Origin: Allacma fusca
Lineage: Eukaryota; Arthropoda; Collembola; Symphypleona; Sminthuridae
DNA: 64,000 nt
Assembly (NCBI GenBank): GCA_947179485.1
Contig: OX359247.1
Location: forward strand, 65,275,001 to 65,339,000
Direction of reading: 5' to 3'
Part shown: positions 48,393 to 58,913 of the stretch, piece by piece
Layout of the letters: the number at the start of each line of letters is the position of its first letter
Position numbering within the stretch: position 1 is the stretch's first letter
Translations under genes and position numbers: made by a program
Notes under the pieces: generated by a model
What the model was told of the DNA's origin: nothing
The model's database searches: none
What the model saw: the letters and a program-made list of their open reading frames with translations, nothing else

Positions 48393-49206
48393 TAGGGTTG
48401 CTGATTTTTTTTGATTTTAAAAATGTAAATCAACATGTGAATTGTAGGTTAAATCATACGGTATCATTATAAACAAATTAAAATTTTATTTGTCTATACG
48501 ATTTTATGCATTCTCAAGACCACAAACTCAACAATAATTAGTAATGCTATGAAAAATAATTGCTTGTGATTGCTGTATGTAAGTGTACAAGCTGTCATGT
48601 GCGCTATTTTTATGGTACACTATACGAATAATTTTGCCATGCTGGATAGGTGGAGTTGCATTGCTGATGCATGAACGACAAGTTCACGTTTTACGTTTCA
48701 TGTATCCAAAGGGCAGATTACCTAACCGCGAAGCAGGGGTCGGATTTTTGCAAATCTCCCTGGAAGATTATTTCTGAATTTCCCTGTTGAATCAAATGTC
48801 CCTGCTGGGAGGTCCTCAAAAATTTCAAAACTCCCTGCTGAAAAAAGGTCAACGATTTTCAAAATAAATCCCTGTTTAAAAAAATAATTTCCCTGCAAGT
48901 CGTCAAATCCCTGTCAAATAAGGTCAAATGATCGAAAAGTCCCTGTTTGCCTAACAAATTTCTCTGAAACACGACAACAACTTTGAAAATCCCTGCCAAA
49001 AAAAGATCGACGAGTTTTAATATCCCTGTTCTCAAACTAGAATCCCTTCCCTTTGAGATTATCCCTGAAAGAACTATTTTTTCCCTGGGAAGAATCTTCC
49101 CGTCTTCCCACAAAAATCCGATCCCTTCCGCGAGGTTTGAAGTCATTACTTTGATTTAAATCAGTGATTTTTTTTTTAAATATGTAATTTAAAACATGCC
49201 ACCCTG
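48393..49206. mobile_element. Possible older hAT-type element around 48734-49127
   Basis: The left end TAGGGTTGCTGATTTTTT and the right end, reverse-complemented CAGGGTGGCATG, are hAT-like, and TGATTTAAAT/TGATTTT words lie inside both. The flanking octamers GATGTGGG and TGTGTAGG agree at only 5 of 8 positions, so the boundaries are tentative. The TCCCTG-family element is inserted in it. Confidence 0.35.
48734..49127. mobile_element. hAT-type non-autonomous element, TCCCTG family
   Basis: The left end CAGGGGTCGGATTTTTG and the right end, reverse-complemented AAGGGATCGGATTTTTG, are flanked by CCGCGAAG (48726-48733) and CCGCGAGG (49128-49135), one mismatch. The interior consists of TCCCTG every 15-40 bases, often followed by AAAAAAGGTCAACGA-type words. 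Length is 394 bp with no ORF. Confidence 0.82.
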
Positions 49207-49214
49207 TGTGTAGG

Positions 49215-50295
49215 TAAATGATAGTATCAACGACATTAATCATTGTGCAACGATAGGGTGAGATACCTTGTAATTACCCGTCGAAAGTTACGTTGTACAA
49301 AACGAAACTTCCAGTAATACTGTAATACATGGAAAAGCATAGTGTGTGTCATTTATAGGGTGCGAGAATTTTATTGAAGAGACTTGTATGCGAAATAGAG
49401 TGCAAGAATATACACAAAACCTAGCCTACGAAATAGGTAGGCAGAGCCGTCATAGCATTGTAAGCATAAATATACATATATTGACTATTGAAGCATGTCA
49501 TTTTCATGTAATGGCATATGGATAAGTTTAAAAGTAATTATTTTTGAACAAAAATAAAACTCGTAACCATTTTCAAAATTTCAGCAATGAGCAAACATTC
49601 TGAACATTTAGACAACAAGGGGAATATTTCAAAAATACAGGGAGGGAAATTTTTTTTATTGCATACGGGATCGTGCTAAGAAATATTTTGAAGTTTTTTC
49701 TAATTTTCTTGAGCCTTTTGAATGTCACAAAAATTATTTCATAATAATGATTTGTATATTTTAGTACATTCCAGATTAAATTAAAATAATTATCGTTTCT
49801 ATAGGCTTTAGTATTTTCTTTCATAATAATCAAAGCTGTAGTAGTGAGGAACAGTTCTGCAGTGTTGACTTACAAATAACAATTTATGATATTTAACGTA
49901 GGTACGTGTGCCCATATTAAACGTTTAATTGGAAGATTCGTTTCTGGATTGTAACATCGGTAAAAATTGTGTTAATTAAATATTCATATTGTCAAAGAAT
50001 AGTCTTCACAATGTTAATGAATAGTTTTATTTCGCGTACCAGCAAAGGAGACAAGTATTTCTGGTGCAACATCTGTAGATTTGAGTGTGCTAATGGTGTA
50101 ATCCCGAATTTGAAAAGGCAGATTTTGATCATTTCAAAAATCATTAAAAACAATGCAAGTCGAAAATAGCTGATTCATTGGCTTTAGGACAAACCAAAGT
50201 GGCAGCTTTAGTTCAAAATATTATAGCTCCATTTTCAGTTAAAGCACTGATAAATGAAAAATTCCTCAAGAATGTTAATTTTCTGAAAAGATATA
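49215..50295. other. No recognisable gene
   Basis: AT-rich DNA. No coding or RNA feature was recognised. Confidence 0.4.
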
Positions 50296-50303
50296 GTAAA
50301 TTG

Positions 50304-50977
50304 CAGTGCTCTCAGTTAGACACCCTTACTTACTCTTTACTCATAATTTTGTCTCTCATGATGTCCAGTACTTACTTTTTACTTACTCAGGGGCTTCATG
50401 GTGGCTATCTTACTTACTCTTTACTCCCTCAAAATTTCGTGTCGCAGTGTAATACTTACTCTTTACTTACTTATTCGCAAAAATAAGCTGCTATTACTTA
50501 CTCTTTACTTACTTTTGCCTGCATAGTACTCAAGTAATACTTACTCATTTTGAAATATAATCCACATCACTGCCATCTTTGGTAGTGTAGTCAACGACTG
50601 AAGCTAACGAGATGCATCGTCGCAAGTATTTAAAGGCATTGTTTGCCTATGGCCTGTGTTATCTGCCTCCATAAGCCATATATAAGTCATGGATATTGTC
50701 GGAGAACATTTTTTCTATGGTAGTTACTCCAGTAAAGAAGAGTTCACTTACTCTATACTTACTTTTTGATACTTTGCAGTTCGTCTTACTTACTCATTAC
50801 TTACATTGCACTGGGGAATGAGTGTTCGTACTTACTCTTTACTTACTTAAACATCAACCTTTTTAAAATTACTTACTTATTACTTACTCATACTTGCAGA
50901 TGTGAGTACGAGTAAGTACAATACTTACTTACTCACTTCATGAAAAATTCGAGTAATGAGTAAAATTGAGAGCACTG
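50304..50977. mobile_element. hAT-type non-autonomous element, ACTTACTC family
   Basis: The left end CAGTGCTCTCAGTT and the right end, reverse-complemented CAGTGCTCTCAATT, have an exact 8-bp duplication GTAAATTG (50296-50303 and 50978-50985). ACTTACTC/TTTACTTACTT words fill both halves. Length is 674 bp with no transposase. The short ORF rich in TYSLL that runs into it is a repeat artefact. Confidence 0.92.
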
Positions 50978-51116
50978 GTAAATTGGTCCACATCTAAGCA
51001 TTATCGTATTCTGTTTATAATTGTAGTGTCAACTTTGGGATTCCAACAGGGTGAATTTTTACAATGAGTCCTGATTTGAGAATGGAATAGTCGGGGCATC
51101 TTGCTCCCCAGATACG

Positions 51117-51230
51117 AAGAATGTAGGATATGCTGATCTATTCAACGGTTAAAATAAAGGCATACATGCAGAGTCGGTTCAAAATTTATAAATAAGAAGA
51201 TATATTAGATAGGCCGAGTCATTTTGACAC
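51117..51230. repeat. Dispersed GTAGGATA motif, two copies
   Basis: GAATGTAGGATATGCTGAT near 51119 and TTAGATAGGCCGAGTCATTT near 51208 match pieces near 5917 (GCATGTAGGATAGACTAAT) and 6371 (GATGTAGGATAGGCTGAGTC). They are likely fragments of a dispersed element whose full extent I cannot define. Confidence 0.45.
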
Positions 51231-51576
51231 CTATAATGTTGATTGGACTCAAGGGTGGATGACTAAATTAATGTAAGCTGTTGCTGTTTATGTTCGTTTC
51301 AAACAATTTCTTTTGTTTCAGTTTGTACGATGAAATGAGCCGAATTCATGGTTTTGTTTCAGTTCACAAAAAGTGTTTCAGTTCGTTTCAGTTTGCTCTA
51401 TGAACTGAAAGGAAACGCAAAACGATCGATTCAGGCTCGAAAATTTAAAATGATTGACATTAAACACTTTTTGGCCTCCCATTCAGTCTAAGTTCTTACA
51501 ACGTCAGGTATACTTTTAAATGTAAATCTAGGTTTAGTAGTTTGTTAGTTATTACATTTAATCATTTCCCATTAAA

Positions 51577-51790
51577 GGCGTGGCCCGCAGGCCGTTCCCA
51601 AACCCAACCCGATTGTTACCCGCAAACACGTAACCCGAACCCGCCCGACCCGAAATTCAACCTATGTAACATCGGCCCGCCCCGTCCAGGCCGAAATTTT
51701 TTAGGCCCGCGCCAGACCGCAGCCCGCAGGGTTTCAGCTGACACGGCCCGACCCAGTTCCAGGGCCTGCTTTAAATACAGGGAATCCACA
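51577..51790. repeat. CCCG-rich segment, possible hAT-type remnant
   Basis: AACCCGACCCGAA-like and GGCCCG words are dense within about 200 bp, in sharp contrast to the AT-rich surroundings. The ends TTAAAGGCGTGGCCCG and, reverse-complemented, TTTAAAGCAGGCCC are only loosely inverted. No convincing target duplication was found. Confidence 0.35.
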
Positions 51791-51799
51791 CCTATCGCT

Positions 51800-53138
51800 C
51801 TGCCATCATGTTATGAAAAATACTGAGGTTTAGGGAAGTAGAATTTTACAAAAATGCCACTTTATATATTAAGAAGAGGAAGCTATGATGTTGTTATTGT
51901 TGATGATGTTATATGATGTGACAAATATCTCCAATACATGTGAGTTGACATAATTAAAACGACATGACACATAGTTTTAGATAGCAGTGACTCATACACG
52001 AGACTTAAATTAAGAATTCAATAGGAAGGTATAAAATAGTAATTTGTAGATAGCTGAATCTATTCTAGAGACATGAATATATAAATTCTAGCACTAGTGG
52101 TACGCAAATGGTTGGATACATTTTTGAAATATTTGTTTAACATTTTTTATCACATTTGATCTGAAAATCATGGACGTTGTAAGAATTTATGGGCTAATTA
52201 TTAAGTCGTTTCCAATCATAATAATATATGTATAATATACATAGATACATATACATATCTATAAATACACTTCCTCCAGTTTAAGGACTCACATTAATCC
52301 TGACCTATAGGGTTCTAACACCAGTCCTCCGTTCTATTGGACCTGCCTTATCCGTAACCAGCTTCCTACAATCTTAAATATTCTTTTCAATCATACATAT
52401 GTCTAAAACCCTGCATACCAAATCACGTAGCATGTTCATATTAGAGCTGACTGTAAGAATTCTGTCTCATATTTGACTTGCGAAACATTTCCTTCATATT
52501 TATACTTTATTTTGCTTCTTGTTTTAGATCCTATTGTAAACCTTATGTAGATAATTGAATATAAATACCCGTCATTTATTGTGAATAAATAATCGGTCAA
52601 TCAGTTAATTATAAATAATAACTAAAACTAAATATAATAAAGTTGATAATCAAGTAAGTTTACTCATTACTTTCAACAATAACCAACACCCATTTCCATC
52701 AGCAGTACCACTCAATACATTGTCTACTGTCTGCAGTATCTGTAAAATACTCGTATAGCTACACCCAGTATAAGCAATTATTCTACGTTTCGCACAGAAA
52801 GTCCATGAAAATGTCTGCAATGTACATACAAAATTACCTGAATTGGGTATATACGGTACAGAACGGTACTGAACAAACACTGAATGAAACTCAAAGTAAA
52901 ATATTCATTTAAATTGAATCTCTTCGTATGTATATGCAAGAAATAAATGTCACCTGAGCTGTTTCAAAATGTATACAATTACCATCCTCGAATACAAAAA
53001 TGTTTCAGTATTATAAGTCTCGGTAAATTTTTTTTGGGGATTTTCAGAGAAATTTCGAATGTCCCTGTTGTTCATGCAAAACATTGAACAATAAGCGAAG
53101 TTGCAGACAATAAGCGAACTTGTAGGAAACTTTATGGG
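51800..53138. other. No recognisable gene
   Basis: AT-rich DNA; nothing identified. Confidence 0.4.
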
Positions 53139-53146
53139 GATACAAG

Positions 53147-54072
53147 CAGTGCATCGCATGGGTACAAAAATGTTGTACCTGGACCAGGACCTATACCCAA
53201 ATAGTGGGTACCGGCAAAAATCGTACCCAGACCCGTACCTGATTATAAGTACCCATTAAATAAATGTTGGTACCTGGACCTGATTACTTCGCAAGTAGTG
53301 AGTACCTGTACCTGAATTTTACCCGTACCCAAAATATACCCAATATATGAACCTGTACCTGAAAAATTTTACTAAGTACCTGTACCCAATCAGGTACTTT
53401 AAAAAAAATTACTGCAAATGATTCAACATTATGACATTCTATGATTTACATTGTAGAAATTACAAGCTAGAGACAATTCTGCCTCGTCATAATTTGTGCA
53501 ATGCTAGACATCTTAATGCAACTATAACTTCTATACCATCTGAGGTATTGCCATCTTCAATTAAATCTTTCACTTCTAAGCCATCCTCCATAACCACAAT
53601 ATCAATTAACGTCATTTTTACCGAATCACAACAGGGATTTGTAATTACACGTACTTATTAGGTGTTACGTTTGTGAGTCATCTCTATTACATAAACGTAT
53701 GCTTTTTCAAAAATTATGATGCACTCCTGAAAAGAAGTTGCATAGCAATATAAACCTTTAGGTCGGAGAGAGGGCCACATACTACACTAGATGTATCTAA
53801 GATGGATTTAAGTACCCACATTTTCAGGTACTAATTTGTCAGGTCCAGGTAAATTGAAAGCTTGTACCTGTTCCTGTCAGGTACAACCCAAAAAATTCCA
53901 AGTTTGTACCTGTACCCAGGACCTGGTTTTGTACCCAAAATTTAGGTACATATAGCTAGTACCCATAAAGTACCCATTCAGTTTGGGTACTTAAACAGAG
54001 TACCCATTTAGGACCTGGACCTGTACCTGTACCCAAATACTCAGGTACTACACGTACCCATGCGATGCACTA
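53147..54072. mobile_element. hAT-type non-autonomous element, GTACCTG family
   Basis: The left end CAGTGCATCGCATGGGTAC and the right end, reverse-complemented TAGTGCATCGCATGGGTAC, differ only at the first base. GATACAAG flanks both sides exactly (53139-53146 and 54073-54080). GTACCTG, GGACCTG and GTACCCA words are dense under both ends. Length is 926 bp with no transposase; the internal 76-codon ORF has no domain signature. Confidence 0.93.
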
Positions 54073-54155
54073 GATACAAGTGAATTGAATCTGACCCAAG
54101 TTGAAAGTTTCTGTTGCGGAATTAATGTTTTAGAAATCGCCATTAGAAACAATAT

Positions 54156-54685
54156 TGTTACGTATTAATAATAGGAAAGGAATTACCTGAGTCAGAAATG
54201 CACGTAGGCAGTTAAACCTGACTCAGGACAAATCAACGGAAATGAAGCAAGAAGTAAACAATAAAGAGTTAGAATTAAGTAGGTTAAGTAGCGTAAGCAT
54301 AATTAGGTATAAACAATAAATGTTAGCTGTAAGTTAGAGTTAGAAAAAGAAAGGAGAGTTCTAATTCAGTCTTCAACCTAACAACATCTCCAGGATTGGA
54401 ACCCAGGGATTGGCAATGGGTCCATTCCGTCCGGAATGGAACCCGCCACGGACATCAGAAATCCCACGTAGTGGATTCTCAAGAGAAGACAATTTCCAGA
54501 AATGGAAAGGATCCATTACCAAATTTAGTGTTAAATGTCAAGTGTTATAATAATTATAGTTTATGTCAGTTAAGGAACATTATTAAAGGCCGAATAAAAG
54601 TGAACTACACACAGAAATCAAAGCAAAACAAACCAAGCCTCATTAGTGATTAGCGCCATACCAACATCATGGACATTACGAGCAG
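54156..54685 (+). repeat. Candidate 5' LTR
   Basis: It begins TGTTACGTATTAATAATAGG. Near the start lies an inverted pair CCTGAGTCA (54186-54194) and TGACTCAGG (54219-54227), each containing a TGAGTCA (AP-1-like) core, which could be an enhancer site. CGAATAAAAG near 54591 could be the polyadenylation signal. The 3' boundary is not certain; CATTACGAGCA lies just before the primer-binding site. Confidence 0.5.
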
Positions 54686-54690
54686 GGAAT

Positions 54691-54710
54691 GAGGCGCCCG
54701 AACCCGGGAT
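54691..54710 (+). promoter_or_regulatory. Candidate tRNA primer-binding site
   Basis: GAGGCGCCCGAACCCGGGAT resembles the GGCGCCCGAAC core of lysine-type primer-binding sites in LTR elements. The expected leading TGG is not exact, so the identity of the tRNA is left open. Confidence 0.5.
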
Positions 54711-54892
54711 ACATCAAGTCCCTCTCTTTCTCAGCCGGGGAAGGGAGGGCAGATGTAACATGGTGTTTCTGTCAGGACTTCAGGTCACGGTAAGGGCCTG
54801 GAGTATCCAAAGGTCGGGGACCTGCGGATGACCCTGAATCGCAGGAAAGTCGCTTTGTAGCAAGCATTTCCGTTGATTTATAAACTCTCTCG

Positions 54893-55117
54893 ATGGAAGT
54901 ATGGGCTCAACTACCGGGCTATACATTGTATAGTACTATAACCGAGCACCCGAAACTTCGAGAGAAAGTCAGAGAAAAAACAGCCAAAAAGTTCATCTCT
55001 CAAGAAAAATCGGACATCATCATCACGCGCGGATCCGGACAAGAAATTACAAGAATCCTAGTGCAGCACTATAATAGAAACTTTCGAAATGGCCATAGAT
55101 TGTTTAATAAAAAGTGA
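54893..55117 (+). CDS. Small leader ORF, 74 codons, unknown
   Basis: An ATG at 54893 opens a frame to TGA at 55115-55117, between the primer-binding site and the probable splice donor at 55163. The product is basic and hydrophilic (EHPKLREKVREKTAKKF, NRNFRNGHRLFNKK) with no signal peptide or recognised domain. It could be an upstream ORF that reduces or regulates gag translation, or chance. Its ordinary protein composition is the only argument for it. Confidence 0.3.
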   Translation: MEVWAQLPGYTLYSTITEHPKLREKVREKTAKKFISQEKSDIIITRGSGQEITRILVQHYNRNFRNGHRLFNKK

Positions 55118-55442
55118 CTAGTGAGTTAGGCCCTTGCCTCACAAGGAAATTTTCGGGGCAAGGTGAGTACCTAATAAGGTGAGTAACATTTTTCTTTACT
55201 TGAATATCATGAGTTAGGGGCTAAGCATAACTTTTGTACGTAGTTACGAGGAGCATATGATTTTTGGAGTAATTAACCAGAGATTATGAGCAAATCATAA
55301 GTTTAAATTAGAAAATGGTGCATATATTTGCATGTATTTCTGGCTTTCAGATTCACATAGTAGGTGTAAGTACTTACATTTTCAAAACAAAAATTCAATT
55401 CTTCCAATAGTAGAAATCTATCTCTATCTTTTTAGAAGTCTA

Positions 55443-56752
55443 GAAGGGCCGACGGAAATTGAGCACTAGACATAGAGAGCTTAGAAGGGCCGGATTGAGC
55501 GCTAGGCATGTAGTGTCAGTATTGTAAAGGGTACTATTTGGGACTGGAGGGCCGACGGAATTGAGCACAGCAAATAGTAGTCTTTCTCTTCGTAAGTTTT
55601 AAGCCAGATTTTCAAAGGGCCGGATTGAGCGTGAAAATTTCTATAAAATCTTTACTCAAAATTCACTTTCAAATTATTTAGGGCACTGTCTGGGAGACAG
55701 TACTCAGAATAAAAAATTCGGAAATTTTTCAAAAACAAATTGAATTCATTTTTTTTAAGTATTAATGACTCTCAAAATTTACTTTCAAGTTCAGGTTATG
55801 AACACAATACGATCTATCATGTATTTTAATTTTTTAGTATTCAAAAATAAATACTTTCTCATTTCACTCTAAAAAAAACAGTTTCGTCTTCTAGGAATAA
55901 GTTAGCATTTGAAAGGCCGAGGATACGAGCGCAAATGTTCTGTAGAATTTCTTTTGACCTCCAAATTAACTAATTAAGGAGTTTAGGCTAAGCGGCAAAT
56001 AATTAAAAACTCTTTAACTCCAAATTACTTCAATTATCTGAAGTGTTGGATTTACACGGATAAAAATAGGGATCTATCTTACATTTTTCTCACATTTGTC
56101 ATACTTCCACATTTCGCCTTCTAGGATTAAGTTAGCATTTGAAAGGCCGAGGTTATGAGCGCAAATGTTCTTTATACATTCTTTTGATCTCCAAATTACG
56201 TAGTTAGGGAACCTTACGCTAGTAAGGTGAATAATTAAAACCTTTTTCTCCAAATTACTTTATTTATCTGAGGTGTAAATTTTACACGGATAAAAATATG
56301 ACTCTATCTTAAACTTTTCATATTTTCTTCTCCACTATTTTTTTCTTTTCTACCCGAAGGGCCGGATTGAGCACGGGGTAATTAGACAAACCAATTTGCC
56401 ATGGACTTGGTAAATATTAGGAACTTAAAATTTTAATCTGAAGGGCCGGATTGAGCGCAGATATCAGATTTCAGTTAGTCATTTTGCAAATTTAACCTAA
56501 ATAGCTCAGGTAGAGAGCGCAGGTACATCAGATCATCAAAAAGCATAGTTTTTAAGGACCCTACATTTTTCGGAAAGGCCGAGGATCTAATTGAGCGCCG
56601 AGGGAATTCGCCATTAATTAAGTTTGACAAAATTTAGTCTCAAAGGCCGAGGTATAGTGAGCGGGGACACATTGGCATTAGGATAGAAACATACGTTTAA
56701 GAAAATCATAGTTTAGCTTAGTATAGGGATTGAAGGGCCGAGGCGTGAGCGC
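55443..56752 (+). repeat. Eleven copies of a GGGCCG..GAGCGC leader motif
   Basis: GAAGGGCCGGATTGAGCGC and variants occur near 55443, 55484, 55546, 55614, 55911, 56141, 56356, 56440, 56573, 56641 and 56732. The constant parts are A(A/G)GGCCG and GAGC(G/A)C; the spacer varies from 3 to 9 bases. All are in the same orientation and all lie in the untranslated leader. A further degenerate copy (GGGGAGGCCGACAAAAGCAC) lies near 56866. The copies at 55911 and 56141 sit in a longer 230-bp duplication. Confidence 0.85.
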
Positions 56753-57539
56753 AATCATTGTTGTGTATAGGATGTAATTTCATACGTAGAATCCGAGAGG
56801 CTAGAGAGGCAAAGAAGTTCATAAGGTTAACTTGAATTGAGTCATCTCAAGCACGGAGGTGGTCGGGGAGGCCGACAAAAGCACCGATAAGCCTGTCACC
56901 TACTAGAGGTAATCGGAGAGGCTATGATTGAAGTACCGACATAAGCATGTGTATTGTATTGTGCCCGAGCTGGACGGGGTTAGGTAACAGGCAGAGCTAA
57001 CACCAGCAAGGAGGTTCACGGGGAGTGAATAGGATGACAGAGGACATTCCAACCACGGAATACCGCTTTAAAATCTTAGGCATAGGTTCCGGCTATGGAT
57101 ATGCATAAGGGAATTTCTTTATTTTCAACTCTTTTAGATGATTCATGGATCTTGATTTCATCATAGGGATAGCTGATCTTGAGGGAATGTTTAGAGTAGA
57201 GAGATTCAGCATAAGAAACCACAGACTCATGGGATTTGAGGACTGGTTATAGGGATAGGCATTCAGATATTTCCGGTGGTTTCGAAAATATTTGTCTACG
57301 ACAGATACAAGCCTTGCTGATGGTAGGATCAGTTCAAGGAAGTTCTTAGGTACGAATTAGGACACGAAACTTATTTCCCCAGTTGCGAAATAATTAGTAG
57401 TGAGGAATACAGTCCTGGATAATTTGAGAGATTATTATAGGAGTATTTAGGGAAATTTAGGCAACACCCGGCCGAGTGTGAGCAGTGTTGACAGACAATA
57501 AGGCTGATATTTTAAGGAATAATTTTACAAATAAGTCTA

Positions 57540-57780
57540 AAAATCAGGTATAACAGGTAATCTAGAAGGAGAATAAGATTAAGTAGGTTTTAGAAGGCAG
57601 TAGGTAAAGGAGGTAGAGTTACGGGTAATTTAAGGAGGTTTAGATGGTAAGAGAGTTAAGTTTTAACGAAGTTAAGTTTTAGGAGGAGTAAGTCTTACGG
57701 AGGTTTAGGTAGTAAGGAAAGTTAAGTTTAAAGAAGGATTTAAGTTTAAAAAAGGTTTAGTGATAACAGGTAAATAGGTA
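57540..57780 (+). repeat. Purine-rich degenerate repeats in the leader
   Basis: GTTAAGTTTTAGGAGG, GGTTTAGGTAGTAAGG and GTTAAGTTTAAAGAAGG recur irregularly. The plus strand is almost free of C over this stretch. Confidence 0.7.
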
Positions 57781-58160
57781 ATAGAAGTTAGCAGTTAAAA
57801 GAAATAGGATTACAACAGGTCTCACAGGTTAGGGTCAGGTCTAAATTAGGAAGTACAGGTTGACTTCAGGCTTAGGTTAAATCACGAAAATTAATTTTTA
57901 AGACAGATCAGGCTTTTAATCTTCAAGTATTTATTTACAGTCTTCTTCTAAATTCAGCGCGTCAGTAGGATATAAGCATAAAGGCAATAAGCACCCAACG
58001 AAATTTTAGACACGGTTTAAGTTATAATTTGGATTAAGTTTAAGGAAGGTTTTCAGGAATTCATTGGCACGCACTCTCAAACAAACCCAGCAATTCATAA
58101 ATCAACTCAAACGACTAGCATTTTCTCATACCACCCGAGAAAGTTAGAACGTTTTCAGGT

Positions 58161-58913
58161 ATGGATTCCAAGAGAAAACAACAACCATCTCAACGGAAGT
58201 CAACACCTACACCTTCAACAACACCTCGAAGGACTACGCGATCAACTGGACCAGTGCCAGACAATGAAGAAAGTCTTGAAGTCGCTATGGCCAAAGCCAA
58301 ATTAGAGAGAAAGATGGCAAAGGCTAAAGCAAAGGCAGCACGGGAGTCAGGAGACTCCACGACCAGCAGTGCATCATCCGTCTCGGAGAAATCGGTTTAC
58401 AGAACCCCCGCAACATCTGCACATAGTCCAAGAGACTCGCAGGCGGTGGGATACCGAGAAAGTCCAGACAATAAGGATGAGGATGACGTGTTCTTGGATT
58501 CGGTAACAAGTCCCCACAGTGGTTCTACCGTAAGTCCAAAAAGAACGCCTACACAACAACAGGGTTCTCTCAGTAGACCCTCTCCAAACCAATCCGCAGG
58601 ACCATCGAGTACTAGAACTAGACTCGTCTTCGAGGATTCAATGGAAGATACGGGTACTGTCATCAGATCCACAATCGGAGAATCCGAGCAGGCAAAGGGT
58701 ACCCATAGTGGACCCACGACAAGCGGAACTCCGAGTGGAAGGAAAACCCACGTATCACCCACGCAACTAGAATTACGCGACCAACCGTCTGTACCCCCGG
58801 TAGATCCGGAAGGACAAGGCGAGGTCATAGGCGAATTCATGCGAAATGCAGCGGGACAGCCAATCTACGTGAGCAAGGATGCAAACCCGGTCATTAAGGA
58901 AATGTTGGCATAG
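58161..58913 (+). CDS. gag: Gag-type polyprotein, N-terminal part to in-frame TAG
   Basis: The ATG at 58161 (context GTATGG) opens 250 codons that end at a TAG (58911-58913), after which the same frame continues for at least 1695 codons. The product is S/T/P/R-rich and probably disordered. It has a basic helical stretch at about residues 33-55 (VAMAKAKLERKMAKAKAK) and ends in GQPIYVSKDANPVIKEMLA. Its AAGQPIYV segment resembles the GGxIY modules found downstream, which supports a single original protein across the stop. There is no catalytic domain. Confidence 0.75.
   Translation: MDSKRKQQPSQRKSTPTPSTTPRRTTRSTGPVPDNEESLEVAMAKAKLERKMAKAKAKAARESGDSTTSSASSVSEKSVYRTPATSAHSPRDSQAVGYRESPDNKDEDDVFLDSVTSPHSGSTVSPKRTPTQQQGSLSRPSPNQSAGPSSTRTRLVFEDSMEDTGTVIRSTIGESEQAKGTHSGPTTSGTPSGRKTHVSPTQLELRDQPSVPPVDPEGQGEVIGEFMRNAAGQPIYVSKDANPVIKEMLA

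Larger units (their letters stand above)
55163..58158 (+). other. Probable leader intron of the LTR element
   Basis: The donor CAAG-GTGAGTAC (GT at 55163) matches the consensus, with a second donor-like TAAG-GTGAGTAAC 16 bases on (GT at 55179). The acceptor GAACGTTTTCAG ends at 58158, and the gag ATG begins two bases later at 58161. Splicing would bring the gag start within about 480 bases of the LTR and remove the motif-rich leader. This is inferred from signals only. Confidence 0.5.

Noticed and set aside
51290..51440. GTTTCAGTT-rich stretch as another hAT element
   Set aside because: The word repeats are present, but no inverted ends or 8-bp duplication could be found.
53431..53661. 76-codon ORF inside the GTACCTG-family element
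   Set aside because: T/S/I-rich with no similarity to transposases; the element is too short to be autonomous.
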